Origin: Thamnidium elegans | Taxonomy: Eukaryota > Mucoromycota > Mucoromycetes > Mucorales > Mucoraceae | Assembly: GCA_025201345.1 (NCBI GenBank) | Contig: JAIXMG010000014.1 | Coordinates: 248,001 to 312,000 of the forward strand | Reading direction: 5' to 3' | Length of the DNA: 64,000 bases | Part shown: piece by piece, positions 46,804-60,352 of the stretch | Layout of the letters: every line of letters begins with the position of its first letter | Numbering within the stretch: position 1 is the first letter of the stretch | The notes under the pieces: generated by a model | Database searches by the model: none | Told to the model about the DNA's origin: nothing | What the model saw: the letters and a program-made list of their open reading frames with translations, nothing else | Program-made: the position numbers and the translations under genes

Positions 46804-46828
46804 GCTCGCTAAAAAGAATTCCTCATAA
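45163..46828 (+). CDS. CDT1-like DNA replication licensing factor
   Basis: Five exons: 45163-45201, 45253-45279, 45364-46431, 46511-46720 and 46805-46828, giving 455 residues with all introns between codons. Residues about 20-180 are charged and repetitive (VELIEKKVEMKEKQVEAKEK and similar), predicted coiled or disordered. Residues about 245-375 resemble the geminin/CDT1-type winged-helix domain (LTLTKLRKALDIVITDRMAR, YHQIEPVLRNSTRKSVTISH, YVAPNLYTIEA, then FDKEWQVPLAG). CDT1 loads the MCM helicase at origins. The C-terminus after VKDRMAALRAR ends quickly, so the usual MCM-binding winged helix appears short or absent. The last exon encodes only LAKKNSS. Intron 4 carries a (GTT)n repeat. It converges with eIF4G. 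Confidence 0.7.
46772..46802. repeat. GTT microsatellite inside an intron
   Basis: About ten copies of TTG/GTT in the last intron of the CDT1-like gene, directly before its TTTAG acceptor. Confidence 0.9.
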
Positions 46829-46956
46829 CCCCCCCCCCACTGTATATCATTAAACATCCAACATTCTTTTAAATATATATGTGTAATCTTTTTTAAAATT
46901 TTATTGTTTTTTTTTCTTATGTTCATATAAAAGTTCTATACAATTAAAAAGAGAAT

Positions 46957-49900
46957 TTATTTTGAATTCACTCCAAGTTTTTTATAAGCATTTTTCAATG
47001 AATCAAATCCTTCATCATCAACTTCTTCAGGTGTAAGTGAAGAAGCCGATAATAGTTGTGCGACATATTTTGGTGCTTGGGGTACATCGATAGTTAAATC
47101 ATCATAGCCTTCCATAAAATTCTTAAATGCTTTAACATATAAATCTTTTTCTAATTCAAGGAATTCCATCACTTGAACCATTCTTTCTACATCTTCTGCC
47201 TTCTTTTCCACAACAGTTAACATTTCACCAATAAAGAGAAAAATATAGTGAGGATCATCAAGTTCTTTGACACATTCAGATAATTCCTATTTAATTTACT
47301 TAGATATCTCGTCTCTCTCTCTCTCTTTCTCTTACTTATATATATTACCTTTTTATCACGAATGTTAAAGTATTCTTCCAAGATATTCTTACATTTACGC
47401 TTAACTGCATCATCAGAAAGCTTGGGTGTTTCAATAACTTCTGGTTCGATTGTTCTAGGAGCAATTTGTAACTTTTTACGTTCATCAGCCTTTTCTAAAG
47501 CGCTAAACATATTGGTGGCAGGACTAGATCTTCCATCACCAAGTCCCTTATTATCTGTATTGATAGTAGGTTTACCTCTAGATAAGCTTGCAAAAGGACT
47601 ATTACCAGGGCCAAGAATATTTGTCTTTGATCTACTTCTATCAGTTTTACCAAAGTTGGAGAGATCATTGTTATTGGTTCTTGATTTATTGATGCCGTTA
47701 CCAACAGGAGAGACAGTGCTCCAACCATCTCCACCATTATTATTATTGTTGCTGTTATGAGGTTGGAAATGATGTTGATCTCTTCCGCCACGATATGAAC
47801 CAGTACGTGCCATATTGTTATTATTATTATATTGGTTATTATTGTTGTTGTTGGGTATATATTGTCCACGAGAACTATTGTTACGCTTCATACTAGCAGC
47901 TTCCTTTTCTTCTTTAGCTTTTTCAGCCATTTCATGAATCTTGGCAATGGTAGTAGGACCGACTTGTGAACCACCAATTCTAGGGACCCATTTATCCTTA
48001 CGTAAATCAAGCAAGTTTTGAATCATGAATTTAATTCTAGAAGAAATCTTGGGACTGAGGATCATTTCATTCTTCATTCTACCAATAAAGATATCAACCC
48101 ATCTACTGGTCTTGGGCTTATGATCAAGCGCCTTACCAATAGTAGTAAGCAACTTACAGAGAGATTCGGCTTCTTCATCACCAGCATTAGCAGGATCATT
48201 ACATAATCGAATCATACAGTTATACATAATACGTTCAGATAACATATCCAACTTGAATAATTCACCAATAAATTGAATCAAACCTAAACCTTGACGCTTT
48301 GCTTTTGCAGCAATATAATATTCCTCTGTCATCGTACCATCGACTTCAGTTACTTCAGGCATATTAACTTTCCAACCCTTTTCAAATTCTACTTGACAAC
48401 GATTGAAAAGATACTTTCTAAAGAGCAAAACACCAGAGGAAGGTTGTCCTGCTTCATTAAGGATGCTGGTATCACGAATATCATCAGTCATGGCATCGTA
48501 CATGGATCTACATAATTGAGCCCACATGGTAGCAAAAGCAGGTTCATCACAAGCCTTTTCAAAAGTAAGTTTGATAACAGTACGAATAGATTTACCATCG
48601 TCTTCTCTTGCTGATTGTTTAGCGTATACAAAAATCTGTGCCGCAATAGAATCGAATTTTTCTACAGTCAATTTGTTGAGTAAAGCGTTCACCTTACGAA
48701 TGATTATTTCTCTAGGTAATAATTCATCTTCTGCGTTAGCAGCAGCAGCGGTACCAGTAGTAGTTGTAGCGGATTGGACAGTAGGGACCCATCTGTTCTC
48801 ACTCTTTTCAAGAGGAACAACTTGCTCAAATGGAATAGTAGGAGCTCCTTGACCTTGAGGAGGATTGCGAGTAATTTTCATACCACTACCTCCACCACCA
48901 CGTCCACCTCTATTACCTATACCACCACCTCTAGAACCTTGACGTTCCATGTGGTTATTATTACTTCCACCACGACCCGTCAAAGGACGTCCCATATTGA
49001 ATTTACCCATTTCCATACGGCCATCACGAGAGCCCATTCTAAACATTGGATCGCCCATATTCTGGTTGCTGTTGTTGTTATTAATAGGTACACCAGGTGC
49101 ATTAGGTGTACGAGTACCTCTACCACGATCAGAAGGTTGACGCATACCCGTATTATTATTTCCCCGTGAGACATCACTCAGTTCTTTAACAATAGCAGAT
49201 AAATCCTCTTCAGTATCCAAACAGATTTGTTGAAATTGTAATAAGAATTCAATACTATAAGCTAATTTACCAACAGAGGTAACAGCAGGAGGAGCTTGAA
49301 TACCAGGAGGATATTGAATTGTACTAGGATCATCAATAATTTTCATTACCGATTTAACAGGAATAGGAGGACTAGGTACTCTTCCGACATTTTGAGAGGC
49401 AACTTCAGCAGCAATAATACGATCTTGTTCTTCGCGTCTCTTTTTAGCTTCCAATTCCTCAATAACACGTTTTAATTCCTTTTCCCCTTCTTCCTTTCTA
49501 CGTGCTTCCTCTTCAACTCTTTTACGCGATTCCTCTTCAGCCTTTTTAAGAGCTTCCTCTTCTAATTTTTTCTTAGCTTCCTCTTCTATCCTTTTAGCTT
49601 CCTTTTCAGCTCTTTCGATAGCTTCTTGTTCAGCTTGAAGACGACGTTCAGTTTCAATTCGTTGTTTTTCAATTTCAGCTAATCTCTCATTTTCAATACG
49701 TTCCAATTCCTTTCTCTCGGCTTCCTTTTTTTCCTCTTCTGCTTTTCTTAAAGCTTCTTGCTCTGCTTCTTCGCGCTCCTTTTGTTCACGTATTTCACGG
49801 TTACGAATAGCAGGATCAACGATATCCACCGCTTTAGATACATGAGGGGCAGGTACCTTGAAATCTAACTTTTCTTCGTGTTTCGAAACAGATAAAATGG

Positions 49901-50322
49901 TAGGAATAGAAGTAGTAAGAGACATTGGGTTTGTGTTTAAAGCATTACCAGTTAATGGATTGATGATGGCGATGACTTTTCTAGGTGCAGGTGGTGGAAT
50001 AATGGGAGATCTATTTGTTGGCATAACGTTGTAAGGTGGTACAGATACAGGGTATTGAGAGTAATACTAAATTATAGGTGTGAATAAATAATAATTATAA
50101 AAATAAAAAAAACACACTTACGTATTGATTTGTAGGCCAGCTTGTAGTCATTTGGATATTTTGAGGAGACGAATGAGAAATGTGTGGGGATAAGTTATTC
50201 TTTTTTTGATAGTTATTCATGTTTGGAGAACGATGCACACTCATGGGAGATGGAGGTAAAGTTTGTGGGGAATGTTGTTGAATGGGAGAAGGTTGCTGTG
50301 GTTGCTGCTGCTGTATGTTATG

Positions 50323-50353
<31 letters not shown>

Positions 50354-50944
50354 TGTATGTTTTGTTGTTGATGTGGTTGAGGTCTATAATTGTTCTTGTT
50401 ATAACCATTTGCAAAATAACGATTATTATTGTTATTATTATTATATTCTCCCTGATTCATATCTCGACGAGGCGCGTAAGGTTGCGTAAATAATCTAGCA
50501 TCATTGGTCGTACGAGGTGTATCTGATTTTGGTTGTTGTTGTTGAAGCCTGATTTGTGTTGCTCTCTATATTTTATTATATACATACAACAATTAAAAAG
50601 ACAGTCAGGAATTAAATATTTTTTTTTCACTTACATGATTTGAAGATGTATCTGTTACAGGTAAACTACCAAATTGTACTTCGGATGTTCTTAATACAGG
50701 TATATCACCACTTTTACCAACTGTGATAGGTAATGGTGTATTTAAAGGTTGATTAATAGATCCAAATTGAATAGGCCCTATAATAATAATAATAATTATA
50801 ATTATTATCATTATTATTATTTTATCATGTGTTTATTTTATTTTAATCTTTACCTGTATCTGTTGGTGGTGCCATCGGTAGTTGCACAGGCGCCTTTTTA
50901 TAAGTGTTATCTTTTGGTTTATTGTACCTATTTTATTTTTACAG

Positions 50945-50979
<35 letters not shown>

Positions 50980-51254
50980 GATGAGTTAGATGGTGTATTC
51001 CCAACAATATTTATATATATGTATATATATAATCCGTACGAGTTTTTATGTTGTTGTCCCATGGATGAAGAATTAAAACTAGATGAGCTAGTCGTCTTTC
51101 TTAAGAGGGAAGGTTCCGTTTGCTGTTGCTGCGGTTGCTGCTGCGATAAGAGTGGTTCCTGTAAAGGACCTCGCGTTTGAGAAGATCTCGCTGCTTGTGC
51201 ATAATTAAATGACTTATTAGCTCTCCCTTGGTTATTCTCGGTATTCCTATTCAT
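46957..51254 (-). CDS. Translation initiation factor eIF4G
   Basis: Six exons: 51254-51040, 50927-50854, 50777-50635, 50565-50122, 50066-47349 and 47286-46957, giving 1307 residues. The N-terminal third is Gln/Asn/Pro-rich, including a poly-Gln run. A highly charged helix (about 380-510, EREEAEQEALRKAEEEKK style) precedes the eIF4E-binding motif YSIEFLLQFQ (562-571, Y-x4-L-L). A Gly/Arg-rich RGG-like segment and the MIF4G HEAT domain (about 740-965, LPREIIIRKVNALLNKL to the RIKFMIQNLLDLRKDKW end) follow. An MA3-like C-terminal helical domain comes last (ILEEYFNIRDKKELSECVKEL onward). It scaffolds the cap-binding complex and eIF4A. The first donor (GTACGG) is weak but is the only one that keeps frame with exon 2. 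Confidence 0.93.
50321..50376. repeat. CAG/CAA (poly-Gln) repeat within eIF4G
   Basis: Minus-strand CAG and CAA codons give about ten glutamines in a row, followed by shorter Gln runs. Likely length-variable between strains. Confidence 0.9.
50948..50975. repeat. A28 homopolymer in intron 1 of eIF4G
   Basis: On the coding strand it is a T-run in the intron, between a CTAAC-like branch region and the AATAG acceptor. Confidence 0.9.
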
Positions 51255-51668
51255 TATATTCCGAGTTGCAATGAGAAGAATAAAAGGGAAAGAGTTGTGA
51301 GAGAAAATAAAAAATATGACCCAGCAGTAACGGTGTGTGCGTTTTTTTTTAAAAGAAAACTTAAAACTCAGCTGTAACGGTTTTTTTTTAATAAAAAATC
51401 CCGTACATGGAAGCTTTATATTTTGGCGGTTAGAGCATACAATATGATAAAGAAAGGGACAATCAGTTATAGGACCCATAATACATTATGTTGTTAAGAT
51501 GTTAGATTACTTAACTTGTATGATATGTAATTGTTTGTGGATGATGTCTAAACTAAAAGCATATGTTTATGAGTGTTTGTGGACACTGTTTGAGCTGTAT
51601 GATGTGATATAACAATTATCTAGAAAATGCATTCATGCTAATATTAACTTTAAGCAACTGGTTATTAG

Positions 51669-51704
<36 letters not shown>

Positions 51705-52390
51705 AGTACTAAAAACTAGTTGACGTTTACGCTTTAAGTTTATAAATAAAGATATTATCAGGGGGGTAACACGGTATTTTCTCAGTTTTTATAACCATTA
51801 ATAAGTCATATATTCATCCATTGATTTATAAAGAATTTAATTATAATACTACAGTCAAAAAAGTACCCTTGCCTCCCCCCCCCCCTCCCCTCCCCTTTTT
51901 TTTATATAATTCAGCTAAAGTTTATAGTAATTATTCAATGTTTTATAATTTTTTTTTAACACATGGAAGATAACGTATTGGATTTAATAAAATTTATTTA
52001 CACGAGACGCTCAAGCATTGAAGTTTGGGCAGTATCATTTATTTTGGGGCTGTATCAAACATGACGAAGACGGTCCTTGCTCCAGTATATATTGGGTCCC
52101 GCGTAACCTATACCGCTGGTTGAATTTAATATAAGAAGGATTACAATTTTTCCCGTTCCCAAAAAGTAATCAAGTAGAATATGTGTGACAAATAGGTTCT
52201 ATCAAAATGAGCATGTTAAAAAGAAACAAGTAACGAGTTTAACTAAATTAATACATAAGTTTATTTGTGATATGTGATAAACGGCTCATTTTATTTTATC
52301 TACACAAACATAACGTGACATAGAGTTATGACAGTTACATTTATAAATATACAAGTGAAAAAAACGATAAATGTTGTCACTTTGTTGTTA
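51255..52390. other. Intergenic with T30 tract
   Basis: T30 at 51672-51701 and a C-rich patch near 51877-51894. No gene seen. The left part is upstream of eIF4G. Confidence 0.55.
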
Positions 52391-52690
52391 AAAAAAGAAA
52401 AAGACACCTCTAATAATAGAAATAACTACATTTGTCAACAAACGAATTGTTAAAGTAATATAGAAACTGTTTCTCGTCTTTATAATAGACCGAATAATTC
52501 GTCTCAATTGGCCAATATTCTCGGCAAGGTTTTGTCGTAATTTATATGCCTCTCCTACTACCGGAAATAGCTGCTGCAATAAGTAAGACCAAAACCTTAC
52601 TACCAATTGTTTGAATTCTTCAAAACCTGTCAAATGAGAAGATAATAGGGCCGGTAGACCTATATCGTCTTGATAGTAGATATGTTAAAG
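52391..52690 (-). pseudogene. Orphan coding fragment, faintly HbrB/Bit61 (TORC2)-like
   Basis: An open minus-strand frame from about 52690 reads DDIGLPALLSSHLTGFEEF, then LVVRFWSYLLQQLFPVVGEA and a basic helix IRSIIKTRNSFYITLTIRLL, before a GGTGTCT donor-like end near 52406. The pattern of 'LV..W..L...LFP' followed by a basic segment resembles the HbrB/Bit61 family of TORC2 subunits, from memory and weakly. There is no start codon, upstream exon or downstream exon in phase. It is probably a fragment of a lost gene. Confidence 0.3.
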
Positions 52691-53237
52691 AGATCCATTA
52701 TGTTTCAAAGCCCCGCGCAGATAAAAAAAAAATACCCATCATCTTCCGTTGATATTGACAGTAGTAGTGCATAGATTACATAGGTTAACTAAACTTCATT
52801 CGCATGAATTATTTTGACAGCTAATTTAGTTACCCATGCATAGTTATAACTATGTTCGACTTGTTGTTTATCCTTATGAATTGTGTATCACTTCGGAGTT
52901 CTAAGAGAAAGGGGAGCGTAACATGGCTTTGTGTTTTAAGCGTGACAATACAATTCATTTTCGTGAAAGTGGTAATGTTTACAACTCTTATACTAACGCC
53001 TATAATTGAACAGAGAAATAAAATAAAAATAAAAAGATGGCCTTTGGAAGATCTTTTAAAAAAGGAGTATATTACTGGGTTTTAAAAAAAACTCGTGGTT
53101 GAAAAAAACGAACCAGGGTAATTTACATGTATGTTAAAAAAAAAAGGTTCGGTATTTGGTCAGACTTAATGCAAAACACTCGGCAAAAGACACGTGGCAA
53201 AAAGTAAAAAAAAATATATATATATATTTTATTATCA
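52691..53237. other. Intergenic, no gene supported
   Basis: A 77-codon plus frame at 52852-53085 shows no family resemblance and no splice partners, so it is not called. Confidence 0.5.
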
Positions 53238-54097
53238 TTAAATAGAACGTTTTACACAAGATAATTCAGTTAATAATTCAGCTTTTTCTCTTTCCATTAA
53301 GCCTTCTCTTTCATGTAAAATTCGAATATATTCTAGTGCTATAATATAAAGAGTTAGAAAACAACTGTATAAATAAAATAATAAAACTTACTTTTACTTA
53401 ATATTTCCCATTTACTTGTTTTTAAGCCTTTGTCAACAGGTAATAAATCTCTTAAATCGTCAAATAAATCCTTCATTTCTTTTCTTCTTTTACGTTCAGC
53501 TAATTTATGACTAACACGTAATTCCGGAGAACGAGAATAAGGGGTTTGTTCACTACCTCTTCTAGACATTAAACTATCTTGTTCATCTTGTTCATATGGT
53601 ACATTACAAGATGATGATAATGAGTTTTGTCTTGATTTTCTTAGTGATGTTGTAGTAGCAGCAGCAATTGAATGACGTCTATTATCTTCTATTTTGACAT
53701 GTTTAAATTGATAATCTGCAGGTTTACTGTGAGTTAAATGTGTAATAGAAGGAAGAGACTCTCGTCTCCATGGTGATAAGTTATTATTATTTATAATGGG
53801 ATGGGGACCTAATTGTTGTTCAGGAGTTGTAACCATGGAAGATCTTCTTGAAGAAGGAGATGAAGGAGGAGAGTTAAAAGATAAATGAGACGTTGTTGGA
53901 CGAAAAGAAACATGAAGAGCAGGATCAGTTAAAGAAGCTCTTCTTGAATTAGAAGGACTTGAGTGTGCGCTATTATCTAATTGGTATGGATGAGCTCGAA
54001 AAGAAGAAATGGGATACAAAGTTCTAGAAGTAGGATCAATTAAAGAAGGTCTGCGTTCATTGTTATTTTCAAACGAATAATGTTCTGTCATGTTCAT
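53238..54097 (-). CDS. bHLH transcription factor
   Basis: Two exons, 54097-53392 and 53338-53238, giving 268 residues. The first about 190 residues are Ser/Pro/Arg-rich with repeated RRxS-type phosphorylation-like sites ([31 protein letters not shown]), which are possible PKA targets. The basic region [20 protein letters not shown] has the His-Glu-Arg spacing of E-box (CACGTG) binders. Helix 1, loop and helix 2 follow, the latter split by the intron (TSKWEILSK / LEYIRILHE). A short leucine-bearing helix ends the protein. It likely acts in the nucleus as a dimer. Neighbour context gives no target information. The ATG at 54097 or the one two codons later could be used. Confidence 0.9.
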
Positions 54098-54162
54098 GGT
54101 TTTGTTGTTGTTGTTATTATTGTTATTGTTGTTGTTAAATAAGTTATATATATATGTATATA

Positions 54163-54197
<35 letters not shown>

Positions 54198-54550
54198 AAA
54201 AAGGAAAAAAAAAAGGCAATTTAATAAAATGGAAAAAAAAAAAAAAAAAAAAAGGAGGAACTGATGCTAAATTTGGTTATTTTTATATGAATCCCCGCAG
54301 AAAAGCACGTGCATAAATAATCGCCACGCAATGCCACATGGCTTTTTTTAATACATATTTTTTATTTCATGTGAAATCTCATTACAATTATTTTTAAGTA
54401 ACTATAATATATTAATATATTTTGCTTATATAAAAATAAAGAAAAATATAAAATATAATACAAAATAAATAAAAGTCCGATAGTTTTGATCCAATCATGT
54501 TATGCGCATAATTTTAAGGTTCCTGAATAAGTGTAACCCAAATTATGCCA
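54098..54550. other. Short intergenic region with A30 tract
   Basis: Contains (TTG)n-like sequence before the bHLH start, A30 at 54166-54195 and a further A-tract near 54233-54252. No ORF. Confidence 0.6.
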
Positions 54551-57247
54551 TCAGTAACAATCCAGCATATTCATATCGTCATTAGGATCACTGGGTACAA
54601 TAGACTGTGTCATCATATCAGCATTGATATCAAATGCTTCTTCATAAAGGTGTTCAGGGTTTAAAGATTCTTTTAATCTAATCATATCTAATCCAGATAA
54701 TACATTTAAAAATTGGCTTGTAAATTCATCTTTATACTCTCTTTTGCTTGTACTAGTTGCTGCTTCTTTTGGCTCATTTTCTAATAGTATACTAGATATA
54801 ACTCTAAATGCTTCAATCCTTACTACTCGATTTATATCTCTAGCACATTCAACTAATAATTCCGCTGCTTTAATATTCTCAAAAAACATTTCTTTTTTCT
54901 GCGTCTTTTTTCTCGACTCTTTTTCTTGGTTATATACTTTCCATAACTTTTCAATTAAAGTACAAGCACGTATACGAACATCACAATCTTGATCATTAAC
55001 CAACCTTTGGACAACATACGGACTACAACCAGTATTTTTTTTTAACATCGTATTACTTGTACTATTTTTTGTTGTTGTTGCAAAACTTACTTTAAACTAT
55101 CTTTGCTTTCATTGTATTCAATCTTTATACCTTGTCCTGATTGATATGCTACCAAACAATTAATACAATCTAAAGCTGCTCTGCGAACAAACGCTTCATC
55201 ATCGTGTAATAAACTAGGTAAACTTTCTACTAGTTTCATACTCTCATCTCTTTGAATATAGCACCACCCTTCTTTACATTTCATCATACTCTATATATAA
55301 AATTAATACAAAGTTATATAATTAACTCGCATACTTACAGTTAATACTTGTAACGCGGATGCGCGTACATAGGGTTCAGTATCATGAATACGATCAAAAA
55401 CCTTTAAAGGTAAATCAAAATTCAATGCAAATTGAATTTTTGTTTCACTCCATGGCTAATAATAATATTAAACTTCTCTTCGTATTCACTTTTTTTTTCT
55501 TCTCCTTCTTCTGTTAGCGTACCTCTTTAAATAACTGTCCAACAAAATTAATAACAACATCTCTTATATTCCATTCTGTATCAAATAATTTGTTATTTAA
55601 TGTTTCTACCAGAGCTCCAGACGCAGACTATTACCGCACGTTTTTTCCTTTAGAAATTTTTACTAATACCAACAAAGCTTTTTTTTTTTTTTTCTACTTA
55701 CGCATTCTGTTAAAAGAGTACCAATTTGATCATGACTCAAGAGATTATCAATAGCTTCTAAAATAATAACTAGGCTTTTACAGTCACTTTCATCCATCAT
55801 GTCGATAAGTGAACGGATTGACTTTGTTAATAATTCAGGTTGTTTATGGTTATAAAGTGACGTTTCAAGTAAAGTCAAACATGATTTCAATACACGTGCG
55901 TCAGAATAGAACACACTGTTACCCAATATATTAAATATCTGAGTAAAATGATGGTCTTGTACCATTATCTTAGGTTCAATTGAAACAAGTTTATCCATAC
56001 TCCTTAAAATGATTTGTAATAAATTATTCTTGCTTCTATTGGTTTTAACTAGACCCTTTACCTACAAAAAAAATACCAAGTTAGATTGTATACATTTATA
56101 TACAATTGAAATGGTATTACATTCTTATATTCATCATTGATCAAATCTAAAAAACAAACATCGAATAAAGAGAATAAAATACTAGTAGGTAATTTATCTT
56201 GAACACTACTAGATCTCGATAACAATAATAACGACGTATCGAGTAGAGACACAGCCGTCATTAAATCATCCATTTTCATCGCTTGTGTTATCATTGTATT
56301 AGAGATAAATACAAATTTTTCGTATGCTGTATCAACAGTATTCGCTGTGTCCTCTAAACCAAGTGTTTGTAAAGGATCTGTATCCCACGTAAATAACACT
56401 GACAATATCTCTAATACTCGAGATCGAATAATTCTATTCGTCGAACATAATAATTGTATCACTGGATGTAACTAAATATAAAAATATGCTGTCAAATTAT
56501 TATGCACGTACTGTAATATAATATCTCGTACCAATTTCCTTTCTCGCATATAATCAAGTGCTTTAATATTGACTATTTCCCAACAAAAGTCTAGAGCTGA
56601 AATAATTTGTTTTTCGTCACATTGAGGATGAAGAATGGATATAATCAAGGAAGAAGGATCCATAACATCAAGTAATGATTGATCGTTTAATGTTAATAAA
56701 GTTGAAAACAATCGACAGGCTTCTGCTACTACATAATTACTTTGATCCAGTATAGCAAAAGTAATAAAGGAAGTTGCTTGTTTATTATTTAATAACCATT
56801 GGTAACCTTGAGAACAATGAATAAATAATTGACAAGCTTCAATACAGGCACGACGTAAGGCTCCTTCTGACGATCGAATGCCACTGGTGACTAGTAAAAG
56901 TAACTTTGGATAACTAGTCTGTAATTCTTGAAACATGCTTTCTTTTCCATGGTAAATAACTTGACCCATAAATCGTATACATAAAGTTGTTACTCTATAA
57001 TCTTGATCAGGTATTTCAAGACAAGCCTAAATAAGAGAATAAATTAAGCGTTCTGCAAGGATCTTTATATTCTTACTTTATGAATGCTTTGAAAGATGTG
57101 ACACATGTCATTTAATTTTGATATATTCACTGTGGATATAACAAGTGTAAGGTACGATAACACTTTTTCATACAACGTGTCATCGACAATTGTCTTTGAA
57201 ATATGAGGAAATGCTTTAATAATATTAGAAGCTCGTTCGATATCCAT
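54551..57247 (-). CDS. BRAT1-like HEAT-repeat protein
   Basis: Eight exons: 57247-57077, 57026-56532, 56471-56121, 56061-55702, 55627-55523, 55455-55339, 55290-55091 and 55061-54551. They join in one frame to 769 residues. The protein is built of alpha-helical HEAT-like repeats, for example RRACIEACQLFI, IIRSRVLEILSVLF, WNIRDVVINFVGQLF, EPYVRASALQVLT, FVRRAALDCINCLV, CDVRIRACTLIEKLW and VVRIEAFRVISSIL. The C-terminal half, with EEAFDINADMMTQS and the terminus DMNMLDCY, recalls metazoan BRAT1, which binds the Integrator endonuclease INTS11 and acts in DNA-damage signalling. The assignment is from memory of the layout and tail. The general HEAT architecture is certain, the orthology is probable. 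It is divergently transcribed from CDC48. Confidence 0.7.
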
Positions 57248-57418
57248 GTTAATCGTTTTACTAGAAAGAAAGAAAAAAAAAAGAAAAAAAAGAGGAACAA
57301 AAAAGTCACTTGCGCGTTAAAATGGGTTTAAAAATACTAGTTTTCTCTCTTAAGCAAAAAATATCCTTTTCTCCCTTTTTCTTTTATCTTTTTTTCTTTT
57401 TTAACAAAACAAAAAAAA
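57248..57418. promoter_or_regulatory. Divergent upstream region, BRAT1-like / CDC48
   Basis: Only 171 bp separate the two start codons, with A- and T-rich blocks on both sides. No TATA box is seen. Shared regulation is possible. Confidence 0.5.
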
Positions 57419-60179
<2,761 letters not shown>

Positions 60180-60352
60180 AATATAAATTAATAAAGTGGC
60201 AAAGTTTTTTTTTTTTCTCCTTTCGTAAACAGCTTATACATATATAAGTATAATATTTTAGCTCCGTCTTTACATCATAGCGTGGGTTTTATTTAAACGG
60301 CGGATAATTTTCTACATAAAAAAAAAACCCTTTTTTCTTTTTCTCATAAATT

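Noticed and set aside
48774..49169. Thr/His-rich plus-strand ORF of 131 codons
   Set aside because: Antisense shadow of the eIF4G coding exon.
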